Assembly: GCA_943787185.1 (NCBI GenBank)
Contig: CALSLL010000002.1
Coordinates: forward strand, 124,001 to 188,000
Length of the DNA stretch: 64,000 bases
Reading direction: 5' to 3'
From: UBA10349 sp003485905
Lineage (GTDB): Bacteria > Pseudomonadota > Gammaproteobacteria > Arenicellales > Arenicellaceae
How positions within the stretch are numbered: the first letter of the stretch is position 1; each line of letters begins with the position of its first letter. A program made the translations under genes and the position numbers. The notes under the pieces are model-generated. The model was not told where the DNA came from, ran no database searches, and saw only the letters and a list, made by a program, of their open reading frames with translations. This document shows positions 19,192 through 28,081 of the stretch, one piece after another.

Positions 19192-20445
19192 ATGAAGCTT
19201 AATCTTCTCTATTTATTGGCGATTCGTGGAATTGTTGTTGTTGGGCTATTGCTTGCGATGACGGTTTTACAGAGATATTACGGGTTCAGTATTCCTCTGA
19301 CCCCAGTCGTTGGCGTGATCAGTGCATTGGCGGTTTTTACCCTGATATCCTGGTGGGTATTGCGAAACAAGCCTTTAAGAGAGCGGATTTTTTTGTGGCA
19401 GTTAGTTGCAGATTTATTAGCACTAAGTTTATTGGTTTATTTTACTGGTGGTTCTTCAAATCCGTTCGTATCGTTATTTATTTTGCCGGTGATTTTTGCC
19501 GCAGCGAGTTTGCGAGTGGTTTATACAGGGTTGATCACCTGCGTTGCGATTTTAAGTTATACCTTGCTGATGTTCTTTTTCGTACCTTTGGAGCAGTTGC
19601 ACGAACATCACGATAACGTGCAACTGCATGTCTGGGGTATGTGGTACGGGTTTATAATTAGCGCGCTATTGGTTGGTTTTTTTGTGACACGAATAGCACG
19701 TAGTTTGCGACAACGAGAGCACGCCCTTGCTCTTGCAAGAGAAGAGGCGATTCAAGCAAATCAGTTGGCTGCAATGGGTACGTTGGCGGCCGGTACCGCA
19801 CATGAATTAGGGACTCCATTATCAACCGTAGCAATTCTTTGTAAAGAGTTGGAACACGAATATGCGAATGAAAAGTCACTGCTGAAAGATCTAGGCTTGG
19901 TGCGAGAACAAGTAGAGCGTTGCAAATCAATATTGTCTAATTTGGCGGCGGATGCGGGTCAGTTACAGGCGGATTCGGGGCACCCAGTAGGTATCGATGA
20001 GTATTTGCGAGGATTGCTGGATGATTGGCAAAACTTGCGAAGTGGTGTGAATCTATCAACCCAGTTTTCTGGAACTTTACCGGCTCCACTGATTGTTGCA
20101 GATAAGGCCTTAAGTCAGTCGATTGTAACGGTGCTTAACAATGCCGCCGACGCTTCTGCGACAAAGATTGATGTCGAGTCAATATGGAGTGAAAAGCTAC
20201 TTACTATTCGGGTCCGAGATGACGGTTCAGGTTTAAGTGCGGGAGCGCGAAGCAGAATAGGTAAGGAGATTTATTCTTCTAAATCAAACGCTGAGTCTGG
20301 AGCTGGAATGGGTATCGGGTTGTTTTTAGCTCATGCGACCTTAAAACGGCTTGGTGGTTTAATTGAAATCAGTAATGATCCATCTAGAGGTACCTGGGCG
20401 AACATTGAATTACCGTTAGACACACTGTTAGCGGGGGTGGCTTGA
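19192..20445 (+). CDS. regB: RegB/PrrB-type redox-sensing histidine kinase
   Basis: A 417-residue inner-membrane kinase with six hydrophobic segments in residues 1-170. The periplasm-side loop has GGSSNPF (86-92), matching the GGxxNPF ubiquinone motif of RegB. The phosphoacceptor His204 lies in the H-box HELGTPLST, and Cys244 in VERCKSIL lies 40 residues further, the same distance as between the phosphorylated His and the redox-active Cys in characterised RegB. N, G1 and G2 boxes follow (LNNAADAS, DDGSG, GAGMGIGL). It should phosphorylate RegA according to quinone redox state. The stop codon TGA shares one base with the regA ATG. Confidence 0.88.
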   Translation: MKLNLLYLLAIRGIVVVGLLLAMTVLQRYYGFSIPLTPVVGVISALAVFTLISWWVLRNKPLRERIFLWQLVADLLALSLLVYFTGGSSNPFVSLFILPVIFAAASLRVVYTGLITCVAILSYTLLMFFFVPLEQLHEHHDNVQLHVWGMWYGFIISALLVGFFVTRIARSLRQREHALALAREEAIQANQLAAMGTLAAGTAHELGTPLSTVAILCKELEHEYANEKSLLKDLGLVREQVERCKSILSNLAADAGQLQADSGHPVGIDEYLRGLLDDWQNLRSGVNLSTQFSGTLPAPLIVADKALSQSIVTVLNNAADASATKIDVESIWSEKLLTIRVRDDGSGLSAGARSRIGKEIYSSKSNAESGAGMGIGLFLAHATLKRLGGLIEISNDPSRGTWANIELPLDTLLAGVA

Positions 20446-20975
20446 TGTCATCGTTATTATTAATCGATGACGATGTGGTTTTTAGTCAGGTACTGGCGCG
20501 GGCCTTAGAGAATAATGGTTATGAGGTCGTCATTGCAAATGATATAGCACAGGCGCAAGCGGCAGTATCTATATCGATTCCGGAGTTTGCGGTGGTTGAT
20601 TTAAGAATTGGTGACGAGTCCGGCTTAACAATTATTCCAGAATTATTGGGCGCAAATCGGGCGATGAAAATTGTAGTGTTGACGGGCTACGCAAGTATTC
20701 CAACCGCAGTAGAGGCAATTAAACTAGGTGCAACTCACTATTTGACCAAACCGACGGATGCCGATGAGGTGGTCAGTGCATTTGCTCGAGAAAAAGGTGA
20801 AGCAAACGTAGGACTGGCGGAGAACCCTTTACCTTTGCAGCGTTTAGAATGGGAGCATATTCAAAAGGTGCTTGCTGACTGCGATGGGAATATTTCGGAG
20901 GCTGCGCGGCGATTGAATATGCATCGTCGGTCATTGCAACGAAAACTCCAAAAACGCCCGGTTAAATCGGTCTAG
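20445..20975 (+). CDS. regA: RegA/PrrA-type response regulator
   Basis: A 176-residue regulator with a receiver domain (acidic pocket DDD at 8-10, phosphoacceptor Asp52 in VVDLRIG, switch Thr/Lys in LTG and LTKP). It ends in a Fis-type helix-turn-helix (GNISEAARRLNMHRRSLQRKL), the compact build of RegA/ActR/PrrA. ATG at 20445 is chosen: the TGATG overlap couples it to regB. It is expected to control genes of respiration, redox balance or CO2/N2 metabolism, but no target site was identified in this window. Convergent with the metallophosphoesterase gene, 28 nt away. Confidence 0.88.
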   Translation: MSSLLLIDDDVVFSQVLARALENNGYEVVIANDIAQAQAAVSISIPEFAVVDLRIGDESGLTIIPELLGANRAMKIVVLTGYASIPTAVEAIKLGATHYLTKPTDADEVVSAFAREKGEANVGLAENPLPLQRLEWEHIQKVLADCDGNISEAARRLNMHRRSLQRKLQKRPVKSV

Positions 20976-21003
20976 CCCGTTATTGATCGTTTACTTTGGT
21001 GTT

Positions 21004-22194
21004 TTACTGTCCGGGTAAGTTGGATTTGAGTCGGGCAATTTTCTCTGGCGATATTTGTGTGCTTAGATCATTCAGGTTTCGAGACTGATTAAACGGCATT
21101 AATAGTGGGGCCCAGTGGAATTGCACTTTTTGATTTGGAGCAACGTCTCCGAGAAGAATTTCAGCGACCGATTTCTCCGCGATAACGTCTTCAATCGCAA
21201 GGCCCTGCCCAGCAATATAATTGTAAATTCCTTCGTGTTCGATCTCCAGCTTGCTGTGGATATGCCCGGCAAGTAGAGTTTTGCAGTTAAGTCTATTTAG
21301 GTGAGACGCTAGCCAAGGAATTTGCCCCGCACCCCCAATATCATGTTCGTCACCTGGTCTAGGGTCAGCCATGGGTCTATGAGTAAAAGCAACCGTGTCC
21401 CGGACATTATCTTTGATTTTAAGTTGCTGAATAAAATTGCCTCGATGCCCGCTAGACGCCGGAAAGAAGTCATTAGCTGTATCTATATTAAGAAATCGAA
21501 TACCACCCAAGGTAAATTCATTATTTAAGGGTCCAATTAGTGCGCGAAACCGATCGTGATAGTAAATACCGCCATCTCGATAGTCATGATTTCCAATTGA
21601 AACGTAGATTGGTATAGGGGAATCAAGTAAGTTTGCTCGGGCCAGGTCGTAGTCCTCTAGACGGTAATTCAAATCACCTAAATGGAGAATGAAGTCTGCA
21701 CCCAGCGCAGCCGCTCGTTTAATGCACCAACCTAATTCTGGCCCACCACCTGTGTCTCCTATAGCAGCAAAGCGATAATTCTCCGCGGAAGGAATAGTCC
21801 ATTGCAAGAGAACCCGTGATTCGCTCCCCAAGTCTAGCTTCACTAATCGTTGAAGCCCCGACGCTGTTTCGGTTGATGATTTGGCACCGGTGACCTGTAG
21901 CTGAGCTTTGGGGGATAGATTTTCTATGAGTAACTGAATTGTACGTGCTGTTTTTACATGCAGTTCAAACTTGGGCTCTGGCACATTGGCTCGAAATCGA
22001 GATTGATCTGTTTGGGTTTGAACTCGAATTGCATCTTTATGGTCTATGAGCGTGTCGCGATCAAGAAAGCTTTTAGGTAATACTGGTAGTTCCAGACCGA
22101 GACTCGGGTACCGAATTCCACGATCAAGTGTATAGGCTGCGCCACCCGCGACAACGGCAAGGCTTGATAGTTGAATAAAGTGTCTACGCTTCAT
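21004..22194 (-). CDS. Tat-exported metallophosphoesterase
   Basis: A 396-residue calcineurin-like phosphoesterase. The N-terminus KRRHFIQLSS then a hydrophobic run (to about residue 23) is a Tat-type signal. The metal-binding motifs are in order: GDTGGG, LGDLNY, GNHDY, FTHRPM and AGHIHS. Before the catalytic core (from about residue 140) lies a beta-rich domain (about 60-135), as in purple acid phosphatase-like proteins. Substrate unknown; it hydrolyses phosphate esters in the periplasm. It is convergent with regA. Confidence 0.8.
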   Translation of the reverse strand: MKRRHFIQLSSLAVVAGGAAYTLDRGIRYPSLGLELPVLPKSFLDRDTLIDHKDAIRVQTQTDQSRFRANVPEPKFELHVKTARTIQLLIENLSPKAQLQVTGAKSSTETASGLQRLVKLDLGSESRVLLQWTIPSAENYRFAAIGDTGGGPELGWCIKRAAALGADFILHLGDLNYRLEDYDLARANLLDSPIPIYVSIGNHDYRDGGIYYHDRFRALIGPLNNEFTLGGIRFLNIDTANDFFPASSGHRGNFIQQLKIKDNVRDTVAFTHRPMADPRPGDEHDIGGAGQIPWLASHLNRLNCKTLLAGHIHSKLEIEHEGIYNYIAGQGLAIEDVIAEKSVAEILLGDVAPNQKVQFHWAPLLMPFNQSRNLNDLSTQISPEKIARLKSNLPGQ

Positions 22195-22399
22195 AGATGG
22201 AAGATATTATCAGTTAGTGATGACGAGCCTGCGAACCTGACTAATTAGCAATATCAGGCTTTATCGGATGTATCCCATATTAAATTAGCGCCATATTTAG
22301 GATCCAAGGAATATTAGTGTGGCTGAATTGAGTTATTGAACCTTGTATGCGCTCTGTAGTTTGCATATATCACCTCGAAATTTGTATATGAGACAACAA

Positions 22400-22747
22400 A
22401 TGAATTTAATAAAAAGTGTAGCGGTTGTCCTTTTAGTATTCATGTCATTTTCTACGAATGCTGATGTGCCTGGCACCTATGATATTTCGTCAGAGTCGCC
22501 AATGGGAGTCATGAAGTCTGTGCTAATTATTAATAAAGATGGTACTGGCAGTCTTGATGGAATGATGGGGAAAATAGAGTTTAGTGAAGCTACCATCAGC
22601 GATGAGAGTTTTGACTTTACGGTGACCGCAGAAACGCCTATGGGCGATATGGACATGACCTATACCGGTGTGGTTAATGGCGACGATATAAGCGGTGAAA
22701 TTGAGAATTTGATGGGAGGTAATCCGTTTTCTGGAAATCGAAGATGA
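22400..22747 (+). CDS. Small exported beta-rich protein of unknown function
   Basis: A secreted protein of about 115 residues with a signal peptide (MNLIKSVAVVLLVFMSF, cleavage after TNA). The mature part repeats a short pattern: ESPMGVMKSVLIINKDGTGSLDGMMGKIEF, then (cut here) ETPMGDMDMTYTGVVNGDDISGEI. Hydrophobic strands alternate with Met-Gly turns, like small lipocalin-like or beta-barrel folds. ATG at 22400 is preferred; another ATG lies at 22388. It is an orphan gene and the function cannot be stated. Confidence 0.6.
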   Translation: MNLIKSVAVVLLVFMSFSTNADVPGTYDISSESPMGVMKSVLIINKDGTGSLDGMMGKIEFSEATISDESFDFTVTAETPMGDMDMTYTGVVNGDDISGEIENLMGGNPFSGNRR

Positions 22748-22763
22748 TTGGTCAAATCATCTT
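22741..22763. terminator. Hairpin between convergent genes
   Basis: AAGATGATT and AATCATCTT form a 9-bp perfect stem with a 5-nt loop. It spans the stop codon of the small exported protein and the 33-nt gap before the end of cysG. There is no clear T-run, so termination is plausible but not sure. Confidence 0.4.
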
Positions 22764-22780
22764 AGCACTTCCTGTTCTTG

Positions 22781-24175
22781 TCATTTGTTCGCGACGGAAA
22801 ACCAACTGAGTTTCTCGTATAGATTAACTACTCCACCTATTATCATTAACGTAGGTGCGGTTACCGATTTTTCTGACACCAACTCTGCGAGATTGTTCAA
22901 ATCTCCGGTGATGACCTGCTGTTGGGGTGTCGTACCCTGTTCAATCAGGGCAGCAGGTGTGGTGTCGGCTAATCCGTGATTAATAAGTTCGCGACAAATA
23001 TTTGGTAGACCTTCTAGGCCCATATAGACAACGATGGTTTGATCGGGGTTTGCCAGTTTCTGCCAATCAAGATTTACGGTCCCGTTTTTTAAATGCCCGG
23101 TTACAAATACACAGGATTGCGCGTAATTGCGATGGGTCAGCGGAATGCCGCTATAGCTTGCGCAGCCACTTGCGGCAGTTATTCCCGGTACGACTTCAAA
23201 GGGTATTCCAGCTTCGGCTAAGCCTTCGATTTCTTCTCCACCGCGGCCAAAGATAAAGGGATCACCACCTTTAAGTCTTACAACAGAGTTCCCTTGTTGG
23301 GCTAGCGCGATTAAAAGTTGGTTGATCTTTGGTTGTGGCAACGCGTGATTATCTCGCTGTTTTCCTACATATATGCGTTCTGCATCGCGACGACAAAGAT
23401 CGACAATTTCTGGTGACACCAGCCGATCATGCAAAATTACATCGGCCGATTGCATAAGTCTTAATGCGCGAAAGGTTAGTAAATCGGGGTTGCCTGGACC
23501 GGCCCCGACTAAAGCTACACTCCCAGGAGTCTTTACATTCGCAGCGTTATCGGTGGAGTCAACCGCCTGATGTAGTTGTTCAATGGCATTACTTTGGTTA
23601 CCACGTAGAAACTGTTTGGCGATGGGGCCGTTTACAATTTTCTCCCAAAAAATTCTCCTAGCCCGCTCATTAGGAAGTTTACTTTTAACTTGGGCTCGAA
23701 GTTCACCCATGCTGGCAGCTAGCTGGCCGTATTCAGGTGGGATGTAAGATTCAAGCCGGGCCCGTAAGCTGCGCGCTAATACCGGAGCGGATCCCCCGCT
23801 AGAGATAGCTACCACAATCGGTGATCGATCGACAATTGATGGTGTTATAAAGCTACACAGAGAAGGGTTGTCGACAACATTTACGGGTAAGTTATTGAGA
23901 TGGGCCAGTCTGGAAATATACTCATTAAGCTTTGTGTCATTTGTAGCAACGATGAGCAGAGTTGCGTTGTCAATATCAGCGTCTCTGAATTCGCGCTGAT
24001 GGGTTGTATGTACTTGCTTTAGATTCTTAAGCTCTTTACATATATCGGGGGCAATCACCACGAGTTGGGCATTTGCAGAAGCTAAAAGTCTGGCTTTCCT
24101 CAATGCTACTTGGCCGCCGCCGACGATCACGCATTCGCGTGATTTGAGATTCATAAATGCGGGGAAATAATCCAA
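22781..24175 (-). CDS. cysG: Siroheme synthase (fused dehydrogenase/ferrochelatase and methyltransferase)
   Basis: A 464-residue trifunctional enzyme. The N-terminal half (CysG-B, residues 1-205) has a Rossmann motif (GGGQVALRKARLL) and oxidises precorrin-2 and inserts iron. The C-terminal half (about 215-460, CysG-A) is the uroporphyrinogen-III methyltransferase with VGAGPGNPDLLT and RLKGGDPFIFGRGGEE. The product, siroheme, is the cofactor of assimilatory sulphite and nitrite reductases. The start is TTG at 24175: MDYFPAFMNLKSRECVIVGG (residues 1-20) lines up with the usual CysG N-terminus. Confidence 0.92.
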   Translation of the reverse strand: MDYFPAFMNLKSRECVIVGGGQVALRKARLLASANAQLVVIAPDICKELKNLKQVHTTHQREFRDADIDNATLLIVATNDTKLNEYISRLAHLNNLPVNVVDNPSLCSFITPSIVDRSPIVVAISSGGSAPVLARSLRARLESYIPPEYGQLAASMGELRAQVKSKLPNERARRIFWEKIVNGPIAKQFLRGNQSNAIEQLHQAVDSTDNAANVKTPGSVALVGAGPGNPDLLTFRALRLMQSADVILHDRLVSPEIVDLCRRDAERIYVGKQRDNHALPQPKINQLLIALAQQGNSVVRLKGGDPFIFGRGGEEIEGLAEAGIPFEVVPGITAASGCASYSGIPLTHRNYAQSCVFVTGHLKNGTVNLDWQKLANPDQTIVVYMGLEGLPNICRELINHGLADTTPAALIEQGTTPQQQVITGDLNNLAELVSEKSVTAPTLMIIGGVVNLYEKLSWFSVANK

Positions 24176-24253
24176 TTTGGAGGTTCCGTGTGGTTTGTTA
24201 GGACTGATTCTAGCAAAGGGAGTGATAGATTGGTCAGAAGCTGAGTACGGATA

Positions 24254-24280
24254 AGCGTTGATTTGAAGTGAATCAACGCT
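24254..24280. promoter_or_regulatory. 10-bp inverted repeat between divergent cysG and trpD2
   Basis: AGCGTTGATT, a 7-nt spacer, and AATCAACGCT form a perfect inverted repeat in the middle of the 165-nt divergent promoter region. It could be an operator for either gene or a hairpin in the leader; no matching regulator is known from the window. Confidence 0.4.
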
Positions 24281-24340
24281 ACACTTGTGAATAATATTAG
24301 CGAATTTAATCCAGTTAACCCGAATTGATTGATATATACA

Positions 24341-25429
24341 ATGAGTAGTGCAGATGCTGGCTTGGAGATGCCAAAGTTACCAGAGTTGCTAAAACGGGTT
24401 GCGATCGGCCCGAAACTGCAGAAGGAAATAACCCGTCAAGAGGCAGCAGCAGCCATTACTTCGGCATTAAATGGTCATGAAAACATGATGCAATTAGGGA
24501 TTTTCTTAATTGCCCTGCGTATGCGAGGTGAGCGGATGCACGAATTTGAAGGGATTTTGGACGGTATGTTGGAGCTTACAAATGCGGTTGCCGTCGAGAC
24601 CGAAAACCTGGTTGAGTTGGCAGAACCTTTTGACGGCAGTAATCGTCAACTTAACTTTTGCGCATTCTTGCCTGCGGTGTTGGCAGCGTGCGGAATGCCT
24701 GCTTATGTTAGCGGTGTACATGATTGCGGCCCTAAGCATGGTGTAACAGCAGCAAAGGTTTTTGAGTTTCTAGGGAAACCGCAGCTGCCGGATATGACAG
24801 AGGCCGTGAGCCTTTTGGAATCGGAGGATGTGGGTTGGGCATATTGTGGGCAAGAATTTAGTTCCCCAGCACTTTATGCAATACGCGAACAACGGGACTT
24901 AATGATCAAGCGAACTGCCCTAACTACGCTAGAAAGACTACTGCACCCATTGCGGGCATCTGGAAAGAATCACCTTCATATAGGGTATGTACATAAAGCC
25001 TACCCACCTATATATGCTCGAATGGCAATGCAAGCGGGCTATGATTCAGTGTGCCTCCTAAAGGGGATGGAGGGAGGTGTTTTCCCTGCGCTTGATAAAC
25101 CGCTTAGGGCAACTCTGGTGAGCGTTGAACATGATTTGGAGCCTTCTCGGATAGATTTTGATTTTGATCCATTGGACGTCGTGTCGAGTGGTGAAATTAA
25201 ATTTTCAGATACAGAAAGCTGTGAGGCTCAAGTAGCCAGGATTGCGGAGGAAGGGTTAGCAGCCTTGAACGGTGCCTGTGGGAATGCTAGAAAATTGCTG
25301 ACAACGACAGGCGCCCTGATACTATATAGCTCTGGGCAAGCAAGCGCCCCGGTTGCAGCGCGAAAAATGATTCTTGAGGTATTAGATAGTGGCGCTGCGT
25401 TACATCGTTTACGATCTTTTGTAGGCTAA
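24341..25429 (+). CDS. trpD2: TrpD2 / YbiB-type glycosyltransferase-fold DNA-binding protein
   Basis: A 362-residue protein of the anthranilate phosphoribosyltransferase fold (class with an N-terminal helical bundle, then an alpha/beta domain). It matches the YbiB/TrpD2 branch, whose members lack anthranilate-synthase context and have been linked to nucleic-acid binding, not tryptophan synthesis. It has LLKGMEGGVFPALDKP and an altered substrate loop SGVHDCGPKHGVTAA. The ATG at 24341 is used; the upstream TTG at 24329 is possible. It is divergent from cysG, a neighbourhood known for this family. It does not indicate a trp operon. Confidence 0.78.
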   Translation: MSSADAGLEMPKLPELLKRVAIGPKLQKEITRQEAAAAITSALNGHENMMQLGIFLIALRMRGERMHEFEGILDGMLELTNAVAVETENLVELAEPFDGSNRQLNFCAFLPAVLAACGMPAYVSGVHDCGPKHGVTAAKVFEFLGKPQLPDMTEAVSLLESEDVGWAYCGQEFSSPALYAIREQRDLMIKRTALTTLERLLHPLRASGKNHLHIGYVHKAYPPIYARMAMQAGYDSVCLLKGMEGGVFPALDKPLRATLVSVEHDLEPSRIDFDFDPLDVVSSGEIKFSDTESCEAQVARIAEEGLAALNGACGNARKLLTTTGALILYSSGQASAPVAARKMILEVLDSGAALHRLRSFVG

Positions 25430-25480
25430 TTACCAAACAGCTACTCAGTAGCCATAGGATTTAAAATACGGGGGGATCTT

Positions 25481-26590
25481 TTGTCAGAAATAGAGGGAAA
25501 ACAAATCGGTGGGATGTCGGTGATCGATTTTCTGACCGCGGTAGTTAGTTCATCGGTACAAATTAAGGTATCGGATATTCATGTGCGAGCAGATTCGCCA
25601 GTAATGATTCGGGTTGACGGAAGTATTCGGGCTATGAAGGGGTCACCAATCTTGCGTGCTAATGACGTCGAGTTATTAGTCGAATTAATGCTCGGAGATC
25701 AGGATCCAGCCGAATACCTTAGAACGCACCAATTTGACACTGCGATAGCAGACAAAAACGGTAATCGAGTTCGCGCAAATATTTATAGACAGCTAGGTGC
25801 CAGCGCGATCGTTATGCGAATTATCGCGCGTGATATCCCGGTCCCTAGCGAGCTAGGATTACCAGCAGAAGTGCAGAAAATATCATCTTTGGAAAATGGT
25901 TTGGTCATTTTTTCTGGTGCGACTGGGTCGGGTAAGTCGACTACAATGGCATCACTACTAAATGAGATAAATCATACCCGTAGAAAACATGTATTGACGA
26001 TAGAGGACCCGGTTGAGTTCGCATTCGAGAGTGATAAATGTTTTTTCTCTCAGCGACAGATTGGTTTGGATGTGCCGAGCTTTGAGGAGGCTATGAAAGC
26101 GGCCCTAAGGGAGGACCCTGACATTATTTTGTTAGGTGAAATGCGCGATGCAGTCAGTATTGAAATTGCATTAAATGCCGCGGAAACAGGTCATCTGGTG
26201 TTTTCTACCTTGCACGCGCCCACGGTGGCTGATGCGGTTACTCGAATGGTTTCGAGCTTTGATGGCGATGCGCAAGCAACGATCCGAACTAAGTTGGCGT
26301 AAAACTTGAAAGCTGTTGCTACGCAGCGCTTAATCCCAAAATCTACTGGCGGCCGAATTGCAGCATTTGAGGTGATGACGATTACCGCGCGTGTGAGCGA
26401 ACTAATATTGGATCCTTTGAGAATTAAAGAAATAGAAGATCTAGTCAAAGGCGGTGATACGGTTGAGGGTATGTTGCATTTTGATGATCATCTAATGATG
26501 TTGGTTCAAGCCGGTGATATTGATAAAGAGGTTGCCTTGCAGTATGCAAGCAGCGTGACTGATTTGGGTCTGAAACTAGAAGGATTTTAG
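25481..26590 (+). pseudogene. PilT-like type IV pilus ATPase interrupted by an in-frame stop
   Basis: Two frames, 25481-26302 (273 codons plus TAA) and 26306-26590, are in the same reading frame and together make one 369-codon secretion ATPase of the PilT/PilU type. Walker A is GATGSGKS (146-153), Walker B is DIILLGE, and the His box is HLVFSTLHAPTVADAVTR. The stop replaces a residue inside IRTKLA-x-NLKAVATQRLIPK, a conserved segment, and the tail continues normally. The start is TTG with GGGGGAT before it. The product would lack its C-terminal helical region. Truncation by one nonsense base is the direct reading. Convergent with bcp, 5 nt apart. Confidence 0.85.
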
Positions 26591-26595
26591 TGTAT

Positions 26596-27063
26596 TTAGC
26601 TTGCGTTTTGTGCAGCGTCTAGCACCGTTAGTACGTGTTCCTTTACTCTTACCTTGCGCCATTCCTGCGTAAGTATGCCCTGCGAATTAAACAAAAACGT
26701 ACTGCGCTCAATACCCATGTACTTTCGTCCATACATGTTTTTTTCTTTTATGACATCGAATAATTTGCATAGTTGTTCATCTTGATCTGATATCAACGTG
26801 AAAGGGAAATCATTTTTAGCAATGAAGTTTGCATGTGATTTTAGTGAGTCTCTGGAAACTCCTAGAATCTGACACTGGGCTTTGGTGAAAACTTGAAAAT
26901 GGTCTCTAAAGTCCTGTCCCTGTTGGGTGCATCCAGAGGTGTTGTCTTTGGGATAAAAATAAACTATGAGTTTCCCGCCGACGTAGTCTGAGAGGTTTGC
27001 GTTTTCATTTTTGCTGGTAGCGATAGTTTGTGCGGGTAACATATCACCTATAGAGATGGTCAT
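26596..27063 (-). CDS. bcp: Bcp/PrxQ-type peroxiredoxin
   Basis: A 155-residue thiol peroxidase that reduces hydroperoxides in the cytoplasm. The peroxidatic Cys45 lies in NTSGCT, after FYPKD. The position five residues on (50), which holds the resolving Cys in many Bcp proteins, is Gln here. Other cysteines are Cys64 and Cys99, either of which might resolve the sulphenic acid. Length and overall fold are normal. Its 3' end is 5 nt from the convergent pilus ATPase fragment. Confidence 0.88.
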   Translation of the reverse strand: MTISIGDMLPAQTIATSKNENANLSDYVGGKLIVYFYPKDNTSGCTQQGQDFRDHFQVFTKAQCQILGVSRDSLKSHANFIAKNDFPFTLISDQDEQLCKLFDVIKEKNMYGRKYMGIERSTFLFNSQGILTQEWRKVRVKEHVLTVLDAAQNAS

Positions 27064-27129
27064 TGCGATCTTACTCCGTGCTTGACTGGTAATTTGGTGA
27101 AGTGACGGGGAATGGCAATTATTTGAGTA

Positions 27130-27789
27130 TTAGTTAGAAAACAAATTGATTACAGGCCATTTTTTTCGTGCGGCCTCGTTAGCGAGTTTTTCATCGGGAT
27201 TTGTGGCTACTGGATTGTCTACCTCTAGAAGCAAGGGCAGGTCATTATAAGAATCGGAATAAAACCAGCTGTCCGTTAAATTATAATTTTTTTTTGACAT
27301 CCAATCGTTGAGCTTTTCAATCTTCCCCGATTGGAAACAAGGTGTGCCATCTACCTGTCCGGTAAACTCGCCATTAATGGTTTCAGGTTCGGTTGCAATC
27401 AGTGTGCTAATTCCTAGTCGATCCGTAATAGGCTTGGTGATAAAACTATTCGTGGCGGTTATAACGGCTAACTCATGCCCTAGTTCTCGGTGTTGATTAA
27501 TGAGTGTAAGCGCAGAATTCTCGATCATTGGCTCGATTTTTTGGGCGAGATAGTCGTTTCGCCATTGGGTGAGTAATTCGATGGGGTTTTCTACTAAAGG
27601 TTTCAGCTGGAATTCCAGAAATTCGTAAATATCCAATTCTCCGTTAACATAATCAACATAGTATTGCTCATGTCTGGATCGATGTTCTATGGCATCTACT
27701 GCACCGATCTCGCACAAATGTATGCCCCAGGCATGATCAGAGTCGCCATTAAGTAATGTGTTGTCTAGATCGAATAAAGCGAGTGGCAT
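27130..27789 (-). CDS. HAD-superfamily subfamily IB phosphatase
   Basis: A 219-residue cytoplasmic phosphatase. Motif I is FDLDNTLLNGDSD with nucleophile Asp7 and acid/base Asp9; motif II is ITATNS; the C-terminal motif IV is YSDSYNDLPLL. The helical cap between motifs I and II is of the phosphoserine phosphatase-like type. Many gammaproteobacteria carry a HAD-IB gene of this type next to rppH; the substrate is not known from sequence. Confidence 0.8.
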   Translation of the reverse strand: MPLALFDLDNTLLNGDSDHAWGIHLCEIGAVDAIEHRSRHEQYYVDYVNGELDIYEFLEFQLKPLVENPIELLTQWRNDYLAQKIEPMIENSALTLINQHRELGHELAVITATNSFITKPITDRLGISTLIATEPETINGEFTGQVDGTPCFQSGKIEKLNDWMSKKNYNLTDSWFYSDSYNDLPLLLEVDNPVATNPDEKLANEAARKKWPVINLFSN

Positions 27790-28081
27790 AGTTAATAGCT
27801 TGAATTGTTAGAAGGCCTAGATGGCTGAAAACATTGAAAGTCGTTACGTTATAAGTGATCAGCGCAGTCTTAACTTTAAAAAGAAATTTAAATTGTAGGT
27901 GTGACAGTCTTCACTTATGGATCTTATTGAAGCCGCGATTATAAGGCACAATCCTAGAAAGCAAAGCCTTTGCGATATTCGGGGCACGCTATATCAACGA
28001 AGGGATTGATAAGTAGCCCACCATGGAGGAGAATCGACGCATCCAAGTAATAGAATAGATGGCAAATTCTCCATCATACCT
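27790..28081. other. 292-nt divergent intergenic region
   Basis: This gap lies between the divergent HAD-IB and rppH genes. It is AT-rich, must contain both promoters, and shows no convincing repeat, RNA gene or small ORF. Confidence 0.6.

Noticed and set aside
22343..22399. N-terminal extension of the small exported protein
   Set aside because: It would place 19 residues before a good signal peptide; ATG at 22400 is better.
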